Assembly: GCA_021234155.1 (NCBI GenBank) | Contig: JAJEKV010000012.1 | Span: forward strand, 7,220,448 to 7,284,447 | DNA: 64,000 nt | Source: Isoetes taiwanensis | Taxonomy: Eukaryota > Streptophyta > Lycopodiopsida > Isoetales > Isoetaceae | Direction: 5' to 3' | In this document: positions 37,605 to 47,774 of the stretch, one piece after another | Layout of the letters: every line of letters starts with the position of its first letter | Position numbering within the stretch: position 1 is the stretch's first letter | Made by a program: the position numbers and the translations under genes | The notes under the pieces: model-generated | Databases searched by the model: none | What the model was told of the DNA's origin: nothing | The model's input: the letters and a program-made list of their open reading frames with translations, nothing else

Positions 37605-38247
37605 ATCTGCTAGGGCCGATTGTACACATCAGTTCACCCGGCTGCTATCTGCTCTTACAAGTACATTTACAGCCAGTTTTGGCTACATGTTCTAGTCCAT
37701 TAGCTATTTTAGAGGGCAAGGCGGAAGGCCATAGCCATTCTAAGACAAGGAAGATCTCTATCTCAAGCACAGCATGCTACCTGTTTGCTCCGCCAAGACC
37801 CGAACTGGCACTTAGACTCATCATCCATACTCTTTAGTGGTACGGCATTTTCGAATCGAATCCGCCATCATATTTGTTACAGCACAAGTAAACAGGGAGT
37901 TCTCAAGCCGTATTCACATGGAGCGAGTGGGCGGTAGACATGGCGGTGCCCTAAATCACGCTGCACAGCTGGCTGTTGACTGAAATCACATGGGTTCCAA
38001 AAGAGAGTCTGCAGCAGCGGTTATCGGGGCAACAGCGGAGGGTTATTGGGCAGCAGCGCAGGTCTATTAGGCATCACCTGCCAAAAAGCGCGTCCATGTG
38101 ACTACGCCTTCAGCCTGTCTTTCTTGATCGCCACTTGGTAGAAGACCTAACCCTAAATCGATCCTTTGTATTTTGGCAGACTTAAGCATAACGAGAGTGC
38201 TGTAGGAGACCCAAATTTTAATGGTCATGCACTTTTAGGAAGGAGTA

Positions 38248-38335
38248 ATTTTAGGGACCTTAAAATTTCTTGTGGAAATTTTGAGCTGAAGGTCAGCTCC
38301 AAATTTCCACAAGAAATTTTACAGGTCCCTAAAAT
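38248..38335. repeat. Near-perfect 88-bp inverted repeat (hairpin)
   Basis: Two ~42-bp arms, starting ATTTTAGGGACCT and ending AGGTCCCTAAAAT, are separated by about 3 bp. The arms differ at only a few positions, for instance TTTTGAGCTGA against TCAGCTCCAAA. A transcript would fold into a long hairpin. Confidence 0.9.
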
Positions 38336-40165
38336 TCTCCGACGAAATTTCAATCAGCTTGAAATTTAGCCCGTTCTTGAGGCTGGAGCACTATTTTTGA
38401 TGACTGCCGGAAGTTGGATGTTGGATTTTGATGAAGCTTGGATGTAATAGAGCAGCAGACTGGAGCTTGGGTGCCATCAAGAAGTCTATGGCTGCCGGAA
38501 GAAGCCCCATTTCTGTCTGTTTTGAACTCTAGAACTCTGCTGCAGCCATAATGAAGGAAAAAAAATGAAAAATAAGCAAGAGTTACCTTCATTCAACTCG
38601 ATTCTGTCTAATATGGCCACCGATTCATGCAACGAAGGAAAAAGAAATTCAGAAAAGCAAGCCTCCATTCAATCGGTTTTTGTAGTGTGTGGCTTGCCGG
38701 AGTTTGGATGCAGTATTCGAAGCATGCATTTTTATGGCAAACAGAAACAGATTTTGGAGCGTTGAAACAGAAATAGAAACAGGGTTAGGAGGCATGAAAC
38801 AGAAACAGAGGGTCAGGGAAGCGGCGCCACCCAGAAACGCCGCCACGATAGGAACAAAAAATTTCACTGTTTAAAAACAAGTTAAAAGAGGGCGAAATTT
38901 CAAGGTGGTTGAAATTTCGGAACGAAATGTTTTTTAACCATGGTAAAAGTGGTCCTTTACAACAAGAACAGTGCCTTACATTATGCCGTTAGTTTGCCCC
39001 ATCCATTCCATGGTGGACTCAATTTGCCTAACATCTACCATGGTGAGATGTTTTTGTTCCTCAACAAATTCATTTTTTCCAGATGCTGGGAATATCCTGC
39101 TCTTGCCCCGACACATAAAGATGCAATCAAGTTTTACTTCCAACACATGCTCAAGCTTAAGGTTAAAACCTCATATCATAGGTTGATAGGCGGAGCCTCA
39201 AGCAATAAATTCTACGGTTAAGGCCACAGCTGGCAGTTTTAAATGCTCCAAGCAGTTGCATGCAACGGTTCAATGGGTTAGATCTTTAAAGACACAGCAT
39301 AGATCTACTCTCATTCCTTTGATTCTCTATAAGAACTCTGCGCACACTTGTGCTAGTCCTGCAATCAAATTCTTCATACGCCTTGTGGTCTAGCTATCAA
39401 ACATGAGTTAGGGCCAGAGATAGCACTTTTAAGTGCTCCAGCAACCTGGATGCTATGGTTCAATAGCCCAGTGGCTGATTATGAGTCTAAGGGTCATTAC
39501 ACACTGACCATTATGTTAGGTTAAATTGCTAACATAACGGGATGCCCTTTATGTTAGGGTAACATAACATAAAGGTTTCAAAAAATCTATATAGTATAAT
39601 ATTGGCGTGTAAATAAACTTAATGAAGTGGTCTTTGTGATGCTTCATAGAACCTTTTTTTCCTCATTGCATGAGTACCAATATTTGCAATAAGGACTAAT
39701 GCACCTCAAATCTCCAAAAATTCACAATATATGAAGCTAAATAAATGAAATAATTAAATCACATACCTTCATTTTCATGTCCAAGTCACTTAGTTGCAAG
39801 GCAATACAGCAATGTTGACCCGCTTGACAATCTTTCACGTGGCAAACTCAATGCATCAAGTTGAATTTTGAGTTTTTTGAAGATCGATAAACATAACCAT
39901 GCAAGCCCTTGATTGCCATTATGGTCATATGGCATGACTTATGCTTGATTAATTCTCCTTTCCGAAGACAAGACGATTAATTATCCTTTCCAAAGACAAG
40001 ACAACATTGTACAATTTACCTCGTCTAACTATTCGACATGTTTGAAATAGATTGTAAAACGTTTCATATCTACATGCATATGAGCATTCCTTGTTCCTTT
40101 GGTATGTATGAAGTCATGCAACTTCTAAAAATAAGTCTGGAAACCTGTAATGTTGACCTAAAGCT
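38336..40165. other. CACTA interior, right part: no recognised gene
   Basis: Short frames at 38940-39221 (+) and elsewhere match nothing I know. Weak internal similarity exists between about 39225-39285 and 39410-39470 (GGCCA-AG-GC-GTTTTAA-TGCTCCA pattern). Two GTTAGG/AACATAA-rich inverted stretches occur near 39510-39570. Confidence 0.4.
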
Positions 40166-40670
40166 AACAAATCCATGTCAGACATTCTGACGAATATTTT
40201 GATGAATATACTGACGAAAAGAATCGTCAGAACATTCGTCAGAAGTTTCGTCAAATTAATCGTCAGAAGTATTCGTCACATTATTCGTCAGAGTTTGTGT
40301 CAGATTAATCGTCAAAAATATTCGTCAAATTTTGCGTCAAAAATTTCGTCAGGTTTTTCATCAGATTTTGCATCATTTTATTCGCCAGACTTTGCGTCAG
40401 ATTAATCGTCAAAAATGTTCGTCAGATTTTTCGTCAAATTTTGCGTCACAAATTTCGTCAGGTTTTTCGTCAGATTCTGCGTCATTTTATTCGTCAGACT
40501 TTTCGTCAGAAAATTTATGCGTCAGATTTTTCATCATAATTTTCGTCAGAACGTTTCGTCAGTTTTTGTGTCAGATTTTTCGTCAGAAAATTCGTCAGAT
40601 TCTCACTGGAAAAACACATAAAATTTTTCTGACGTATTTTCTGACGCAGAACAGGCATTCTCTTGTAGTG
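40166..40670 (-). repeat. CACTA right subterminal and terminal repeat region
   Basis: About thirty CGTCAG or CGTCAA motifs in 500 bp alternate with A/T spacers, ending in the terminus TTGTAGTG at 40670. The array is much longer than the one at the left end. The reading frames through it are artefacts of the repeat. Confidence 0.9.
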
Positions 40671-40673
40671 AAC

Positions 40674-41150
40674 CAAGCATGAAAAGGTTAGGGATTGGAT
40701 GGCACATTGGAAAGACAAAGTTCAAGCCGGATTCCAGTCATTGAAGGATGCTTTGACAACAGCCCCAGTTCTCACTTTGCCAGACCCTCAGAAGGATAGG
40801 TGGGTTGCCATAGATGCTAGTAAGATAGCTACCGGCGGAGTGTTAATGCAAGAAGGTCGGGCTATCGCGTATGATTCTAGGAAGATGAATGATGCGGAAC
40901 AGTGATACCCCACGCATGACAAAGAATTGCTTGCTGTCGTGCGTGCCTTGCGCATTTAGAGGCATTATTTACTTGGGAGACGATTCCAGTTGGATACTGA
41001 TCACCAAAGCCTCCAATACATTTTCACGCAACTCCACCTCAACTTGAGACAAAGACGATGGATAGAGTTCCTCGAGGAGTATGATTTTGAGGTCATCTAT
41101 AAGTCAGGCAAGCATAATGTTGTTGCTGACGCACTTTCCCGACATCCATT
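40674..41150 (+). pseudogene. Ty3/gypsy RNase H domain (continuation of pol)
   Basis: RNase H degrades the RNA strand during reverse transcription. This is the direct continuation of the reverse transcriptase interrupted at 25242. Visible residues: APVLTLPDPQKDRWVAIDAS, the ATGGVLMQ core, YPTHDKELLAVVRALR, the TDHQSLQYI box, RQRRWIEFLEEYDF and ADALSRHP. Two in-frame stops occur: TGA at 40903-40905 and TAG at 40957-40959. The second sits where relatives typically have Trp (RxWRHYL). Confidence 0.9.
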
Positions 41151-42400
41151 GGTCACTCGAACGCATTGTAATGCCATATCCACGCTCTTTAGCGGGTTTG
41201 GGAAGCAGATACAGCAGACTCTTCCCATAGACCCAGAATTCCAGGAGATATGGCAGAGTGTGTCCAAGGAAGCCAGAACAGACAAGGAAAGAGAGGCTTT
41301 CTGCCATTATAAGAAAAAAGTTGGACTCCTTTATTATAAAGATAAGTTATATGTTCTCGAGACATCAGGAGTTCGTAAGCTCATTCTCCACGATACACAT
41401 AATAGTCCTATAGTGGGGCATGCAGGATTTATAAAGACATATTTCAAGATCCGCTCCAGCTATTTTTGGCCAGGAATGAAGAAGCACGTTGCTAGATACA
41501 TTAAGCAATGTCAGATCTGTCAGCAAACGAAGGCTGAGCAAATGCGTATTCCAGGAGAACTGCAACCCTTAGATGTCCCCACTGCAAAATAGAAAGTTAT
41601 TACCATGGATTTCATCGTGGGGCTTCCACGCACCTTAAGAGGTTTTGATGCCTTAATGGTGGTGGTCGACAAACTTTCTAAGATGGCACACTTTTTGCCA
41701 TGTCGTACCACGGACACTGCATTGGATACTGTCTTGTTGTTTACCAGGGAGGTATTTCGCCTTCATGGGATGCCCCGTACCATTATATCGTACATGGATC
41801 CTAAGTTTGTTAGTGTATTCTGGAAAGATTTCTTTAGCACTATTCAAACTAAGCTTGCCATGAGCACAGCTTATCATCCACAGAAAGATGGTCAAACATA
41901 GTGTACCAATCGCATAATTGAAAATATGCTACGTAATTACGTCTAGAACAAGCAATCTCAATGGGCAGATTACATCCATTTGGTGGAGTTTGCCTATAAC
42001 AGCACTAGATAGGAGTCCTCAAGGATGTCTCCTTTCATGATCAATTATGGCTATCAATGCCTCACTCCGGACACGTGGCATAATCCAGTTTCCAAAGTGG
42101 AAGTTTCTCAGCAGCTGCTTACATATATGTAGACACTTGTGGAAGAAGTTAGAGCATATTTGTTAGCTGCAAGAGCTCGGCAAAAGAGTCTTGCCGATCG
42201 ACATCAACACCACGAGAATTTCAGGTCGGTGATTCGGTTTGGCTAAAGATCAAGGTGAAGCAAGCCAAACTTAAGATTGACAATTGTAAGAAGCTTGCAC
42301 CTAGATGGGCGGGACCTTTTCAAATAACTGAAAGGTATGTTCTCAGACCTACCGATTGGATCTACCCGCACATTTAAAGATCCATAGAGTTTTCTACGTA
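41151..42400 (+). pseudogene. Ty3/gypsy integrase domain, with stops
   Basis: Integrase inserts the retrotransposon cDNA. The N-terminal HHCC zinc-binding region is visible (HDTHNSPIVGHAGF ... CQICQQTK, about 41390-41530). The DDE core includes [19 protein letters not shown] (family usually SDRDP), [12 protein letters not shown] and NRIIENMLRNYV, followed by FAYNS and MSPF. In-frame TAG codons lie at about 41590, 41899, 41944, 42010 and 42130, and the frame shifts near 42220. It is therefore inactive. Position after RNase H is the Ty3 order. Confidence 0.9.
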
Positions 42401-42720
42401 AGTCTTCTCAAGAAGTATATCTTGATCCAGAAGAGGTTCTTGACACACCAACACTTCTGGAGATGACCGAAGATCAGTTGGAGATTGTGCCTGAACCTTG
42501 ATCGCGCGTATAAGCAAACCCGCCGAACTCAAATCTTGCAATACTTAGTCAAGTGGAAATACGTACCCACAGAAGACGCAACATGGGTTCTAAAAGCAGA
42601 TTTGGATAAGACTTACCCGGACTTTATGAAAGAATGCCAGGGTCAAACCATTCAAGATGCGATCATCTCCAACCCTAATGGTAAGCATTGTGTTATGGGG
42701 CTGACAGGGATCATTTGAGA
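42401..42720 (+). pseudogene. Chromodomain-like C-terminus of the integrase
   Basis: After integrase, the frame 42485-42718 contains ILQYLVKWKYVPTEDATWV, the core of a chromodomain as carried by plant chromoviruses such as Tekay- or CRM-type elements. Chromodomains direct integration to modified chromatin. The segment upstream (DTPTLLEMTEDQLEI-like, 42440-42485) also fits the PEV/IL linker of these elements, but in another frame. Confidence 0.8.
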
Positions 42721-43608
42721 ATAGAATAGAATATGATTTTATCGTCCACGGAGACCAACTGGTCTATGGGACCCAAGTACAAAGAGAGAGCAGCAGGCGT
42801 ATTACTACCAGGATTAAAAAAACCCCCGCCCCGAAGGGTTTTCGGGGGAAAAACCTTAGTAGCAATAAGGATGCTGACATACTGCACAGTTATATACATA
42901 ATCACAAGTACAGCTGAGGTTAATGTCGGACAGGGGGGCATAACTGAGTCCGCGTATCCATTACCTCCCGGAGGTACGATCCCAACAAGCCTACAGAGGC
43001 CGTGCTCAGTAGCTCATGCAAGGCCTGATGGGGCACAACTAACCGAGCATACCGAGCCCGGATATGCTCGTACGCCGGACAGGCCTGGAGGGCGTGACTT
43101 GAAAGAGATCCATTTGAGGGGTTGGGCTATATGCATCTTAGGTGGGGAAGTGGGCATTAGGCATTCATGGTAGGATGCATTCATCTGCGGCTACAATGGG
43201 AATATAGCCATTCCTTACGCCGAGACGATATGCCAGCCTTAGGCATGATAGGATTCTTGCATTCATAATTTTCATTTACTTTAAGGGGGTGGTCCCTTCA
43301 ACCATACTACTTAAATCATTTTGTAAATACTGATGTATTTTACTTCTGCAGGCCAGTAAGGCGTATTGACATACTACAGAAGAAGCTAGACCTCAGCCTG
43401 GAGGCCAACTCTTGTATTTGAAATTTTGTGTTACGAGTACACTCTTAAGTACTACTATCGTTATTTCTTGTGTTTGTTAAAGGACATCCATCCTATGACA
43501 TCTATATGTAATCTTCTGTCGACTTCAATAAGTAAGAGTTATCTTTTGGTACATTCAATCTCCACTAACTCTAATGCTGAGGACAACATTAATCCAAGGG
43601 GGGGAGAA
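42721..43608 (+). other. Non-coding 3' tail of the Ty3 element with polypurine tract
   Basis: The stretch lies between integrase and the 3' LTR. A GC-rich hairpin with arms CCCCCG and CGGGGG lies at about 42813-42849. A 146-codon frame (42733-43173) matches nothing I know. The last bases before the LTR (AAGGGGGGGAGAA, about 43596-43608) form a good polypurine tract, the primer site for plus-strand synthesis. Confidence 0.7.
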
Positions 43609-45083
43609 TGTGACGTTCCAGATATTTATATGGTATACGTATGCATATTATGACACGTCACCAGTATTTAATTAAACCCTTAAGGGTTAATAGGGAATAA
43701 CTTAGATTCACTTAAAATGGATTTTAATCAGGGGATAATTAACTGAAATATACTAATTAAGGTATAATTAGTTAAATGTCACCAATAGGGGAATGCCACC
43801 TGGCCTAACTCGATTGGCCAAGTGGGACTTGCTAATTTAGGTGGAGAAATTGGGGTTTTACCCCCATTTTTGCCCCAAATTCGAATTGAGAAGAGGAGAG
43901 AAGGAGCAGCTACCAGTTTTTTCCGGTTCTTGCCAACAGACCCAAAGTATGGAGACCTACCGTGATAATGGCTCCAGCCAAGAGACTGGTTAGTCCCTAG
44001 ATAGCTTCTATCCCCGCTAACACTTCTTTGACTAGATGGAATGGTTAAATTCTCTTTCTTATGTTGTTTTGGATGATGATGGATACTTAGATGGTGTTTA
44101 TATTCTTTCTTTCAGCTCCCTCTATGTATTGGGGTTAAGGGAAGGGTAGACACCTAACGGCCATCTAGAAGTAGAGATGTTCCTAGTTAGAACCCTTAAA
44201 ACCCAGTACTTACGGCCTGTGCACAAGAGCCAACCCGGCTGAGGATGCTATGATATGGTTCAGCACCAAACAACGGACACAACTGGGGAATCGGGGGTGG
44301 AGCCTTGCTGAGCGTGGCTACTGGGGCTCCTACAGTGTGCTAGGCCTATAGTTGGTCACTGTGTGTGGGCTGGGTATGGGTCTGACACCTCCTCGGTCGT
44401 TGGATATGGCCGTTATGGACGTCCTCAACTTTGTGTAGATTTAGGATACGGGTTGTGGCAGGTATCGTCTAGCACATCCAGGGAACTGTTGTGATCCGGA
44501 AGGAGAAGCTTCTCTGACATCGGACCCGGGAGATGTATCCCGGAGTAGTCCCATAGGGTGATTCCTTGGGATTGCATCTCCAGAGGGCCACAAGCGCGTC
44601 ATAGCATGATTCAGCCTATCTGCAAAGTGTGCACAGGAGGGGCGGATGGAGTGGATTACCCTAGCCATTGTCTTATGCCAGCCAACGCCATGTTATACTT
44701 CCATCTACTGTTATCTTGAGGCCTGGCCGTCAGTTGGCCCCTTGGAGTCCGAGCCTCGGGTAGCGCCTTGTTATGATGTATTGCTCATGTTATTGATGGC
44801 TGTACTTTCTTTTGCTGATGATGATGAATGGGCCACCCTTCGTGGTGGTATATCATTTTAGCATGATTGTTGTATGCGAACGTGTATGTATGCTTCCGTT
44901 ATATATGATTCCCCATAGAGGACGTGGGACGAATGACACCTCCGTGTTCCTTGCCCGGACACTTGGCCATCCCAAGTGGTCCGAGCATGACGGAGGGCCT
45001 TACCATGGTGATGTAGTCGCCATGGGAGGGGAATTTCCATATTTATGTGATAGGAGCATCGTATAGATTCTGGGAGCGTCAGA
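43609..45083 (+). mobile_element. 3' LTR of the Ty3 chromovirus (~1.47 kb)
   Basis: It begins TGTGACGTTCCAGATA directly after the polypurine tract. The last ~700 bp align with LTR copies at 57144-58781 and 59939-60450 (for example GGAGGGGCGGATGGAGTGG, CTATCTTGAGGCCT or its variants, GGAGTCCGAGCC). The end near 45083 reads GGGAGCGTCAGA, where CA is expected, so the final bases may be mutated. The next sequence belongs to a different retrotransposon on the other strand, so this element appears to have inserted into it. Confidence 0.8.
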
Positions 45084-45443
45084 TAGAGGGTCATCTTTTT
45101 TTCTCCCATTGGATATGGTACATTCTCCCTTTGACCACACAGGCCTTGCATCTACTATACACAACCATTTTCTTCCCAAAAGCAGGTTATAAATATTAGA
45201 TTTCTCATCAATACCTTCAAATGCAACCACCACAAAGTTAGCAGCCACAATAATGCCTTCTACATCAATTGGCACATTACTCACAATGCCCATAGGGTTG
45301 ATTTTAGTATTGGAAAAGGCCTTTAGCACCATAGTAGCCTTCTTATCAATTTCTAAACCACACAATTTCATAATGTGATGAGGCATTACATTAAATGGTG
45401 AGCCTCCATCAAGTAACACTTTGGTCAAGACTTTTTTACCCAT
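45084..45443 (-). pseudogene. Protease region of a second LTR retrotransposon, truncated
   Basis: On the - strand, VLLDGGSPFNVMPHHIMKLC resembles the active-site region of plant retropepsin-like proteins. It has DGG where classic enzymes have D(S/T)G. It is followed by VSNVPIDVEGIIVAANFVVV and NLLLGRKWLCIVDA, matching the flap and the LGxxWL region. Coding stops where the + strand LTR begins, so reverse transcriptase and downstream domains are missing from this location. It lies just downstream of the gag frame on the same strand. Confidence 0.8.
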
Positions 45444-45524
45444 CCTTGCTACACATGTAAAAGCACCTGGGCATAATCTTCTTGGGCCAATATATGCTCC
45501 TCAATATGATTTGTGAGAGCCACT

Positions 45525-46906
45525 TCATCCTCTTTGGTTAGATTTAAAAACTTTTTTTCTATAAGATGGAGCAATCTTGAGCAAAGTGAGCAAATCCACA
45601 CTAAGCTTCGAATTTTTCAATAAAGACTCAAAATCCTTACTCTTCTTATCCTTCTTCATGTATTTTTGATAAGGGGGAGGAGGCACAACCTGGTTTGGCT
45701 CATTTTCCTTAAGTTTGGGTGCGTAGGTTTCCTTATTGACTTGAATTGGCTCTTTATCCTTTGAGTTATTCATCCCTCTGGTATGGACAGCCATGATCTC
45801 TTTTTGATCTTCAATTTCCTGCACAAATCTCACTGAGGCACTTGGTTCATTAGTTTTGGCTTTCTCTTGCCTTGCAAAGTATTCTTTCACACTACACCTA
45901 TCTTCATAATGGCCTATTGCTTTGTAAAAAGCCCAAACAGGGCATTCTTTACCAAAATGCCCTCTCTTACCACACTTGATGCATGGCCCATACCAGCAAT
46001 AATCTGAGGAATGTGTATTTCTTGAGCAATGAGTGCATTGAGAGTAGATTCTCTTCTCGGGCCTTGAACTCTTCATTTCTTGGAGCTGCTTTGTGAGTTC
46101 AACCAAGGCTTCAGATACCTTGGATATCTCAGCCCTTATCTGGATCCTCCATCTTTGGCTTCTTCTTTGAATAGCATAGATTGGCACTAGTCCAGGTCCC
46201 ATATACTCCTGCTCATAATCTGGAAAGAAAGGATCATGAGGTGCGTGCATATCATTAGGAAGATAGGAAATCATGTCAGCAACTTCAGTAGCCTTAGTAA
46301 AGGCTTTGTGTATGGTATCAAATCCTTATTGCTTTTGTATCTTGAGCATTTTCCTGTATATTCTTGGTATGCTGCTCAAACCTCTGATAAATGAAGCAAC
46401 CAGATGCAAAGTATGGTTAGGTACTTGATTCACTTGGCACTTGACAAGATACAGGTTAAATCTTTCAACATACTGATACACACTCTCACCATGTTTAATG
46501 TGAAAGGTTTGCAACTCAAAGATCAAATCTTGGGGATCAAGTAGCTTACCAAACCTTGCCAAGAATTTTTTTTACAATTTCATCCTATGAGTTAGCACCT
46601 GAACTCATGACATATGCCAACCATGCTTTTACTTCATCATTCTTGAAGCACTTCTTGAATTCAGAGAATTTGCATCCCTTTTTTGTGTCCATGTTCCTGA
46701 TAGTATTCCTCAAAAGTCTTCAAGAAATTATTAGCATTTATACTTAGATCAAATGTAGGAGGAGGAATTGGCATGTTTAGCTCAAAGTAATGGCAAGGCA
46801 TACTTATATTAGCTTGAATACTTACTCCTGGCACTGTTGCAGAGGCCTCATGGTTCTCTTGTCCTTCAGCATGCTCAGAAGTCTCATTGTTTCTCCTAGG
46901 AGCCAT
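45525..46906 (-). pseudogene. gag of the second LTR retrotransposon, frame-broken
   Basis: Gag forms the retrotransposon particle. The start is at 46906 (MAPRRNNETSEH). A shift near 46670 moves into the capsid-like Retrotrans_gag region, with ILARFGKLLDPQDLIFELQ, ESVYQYVERFNLYL and FIRGLSSIPRIYRKM (46562-46326). A stop near 46324 precedes the C-terminal frame 46274-45525. That frame holds two intact CX2CX4HX4C zinc knuckles (CTHCSRNTHSSDYC, CIKCGKRGHFGKEC). A third follows but has lost its first two cysteines (WAFYKAIGHYEDRC). A lysine-rich tail follows. I see no 5' LTR upstream. Confidence 0.85.
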
Positions 46907-47774
46907 GAATTCAAATTCTAAGTAAAGACCTCGGTAGGACCTTCAAAATGTTGAAGATGTTCTTGGCAAACCTTCAATCTCAATGGCTTAGAATCTCCAG
47001 GTTGCTTCAGGCAACCATTCTGTGCAAGAAATTTGCAAAAAGAAAGCTCAATAAGTGTATTGGCACTGCTTTACCAAAACAAGAAATAGGTGTGTTCAGC
47101 AAGACTAACGCCATTTGCCAGCAGGTTTGAATTCTGACATGATTTCAATTCAAAAGACTGCTCAAAGACTGAAGGAATCTGGGGCCAAAAGTCAGATGCT
47201 AGTAGATTTGCAGAGATCTCTCAAATTAGCTGTCCTGACCAAGTCAAAACTTGGTCAATATTCCTGGCAGAGAGCTAAATTTTGCAACTCTAAAAGTACG
47301 AGTCTTTTTCAACTTTTGACACGATCCTATCTCTGACAAATAAGCAAGATTTCATTAATTAGAGAAATTTCATTTTCTCGTTTGACAACGAAATAGGTCG
47401 CGATCACCTCGGTCAAAGTAGAAAATGGTTGTAAGCAAGCAGAATGAAGCATTTAAAATTAGTAAATCAGCTCAAAGAAATTATAATCGCCAAAAATCAT
47501 TTGTACACTTATGGCCTCCAGGTTGGATGGCATTAATTATGGGGTTCGAAAAGCATCACTAATGCTCCCAAAGATCGCCATGGCGAAAGTTTGGACAAGA
47601 AAGCAGGAAAAATATAACAAATTCACTGCTTACAACTAACTAATATCTATCTAAATAAAAGGCAAATCTTGTCGGAATAAACGCGGTTGCGATCTTTTAG
47701 ATAAGTAAATTCAGTAAAATTGGTAGATAACGTAAATCATGTATATTCAGAAAAGTATAAGTACAATAAATTTT
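46907..47774. other. Intergenic, no recognised gene
   Basis: The stretch is AT-rich with short frames only. It might contain the 5' leader of the gag element on the - strand, but no LTR edge or primer-binding site could be identified. Confidence 0.4.

Larger units (their letters stand above)
25243..40670. mobile_element. 15.4-kb CACTA (En/Spm-type) DNA transposon, apparently non-autonomous
   Basis: The left end reads CACTACAACAGAAAAC and the right end, reverse-complemented, reads CACTACAAGAGAATGCC. Both then continue into GCGTCAGAAAA. AAC flanks both ends (25240-25242 and 40671-40673), a 3-bp target duplication as expected for CACTA elements. Both ends carry dense CGTCAG subterminal repeats, which in En/Spm elements bind the element's own TNPA-type protein. 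It sits inside a Ty3 pol gene, and removing it with one AAC leaves pol in frame. I recognise no TNPD-type transposase in any frame, so it probably needs a helper. The interior holds a PPR fragment, unassigned frames and internal duplications. Ends and target duplication are certain; the lack of transposase is less so. Confidence 0.95.

Noticed and set aside
40166-40718. Open frames of up to 116 codons through the right subterminal region
   Set aside because: They are translations of the CGTCAG/A-T repeat (repetitive V-R-F or S-S-D-F patterns) with no independent coding evidence.
42813-42849. GC hairpin followed by A-rich sequence resembling a bacterial terminator
   Set aside because: The context is a plant retrotransposon tail; factor-independent termination does not apply and the following run is A, not T.
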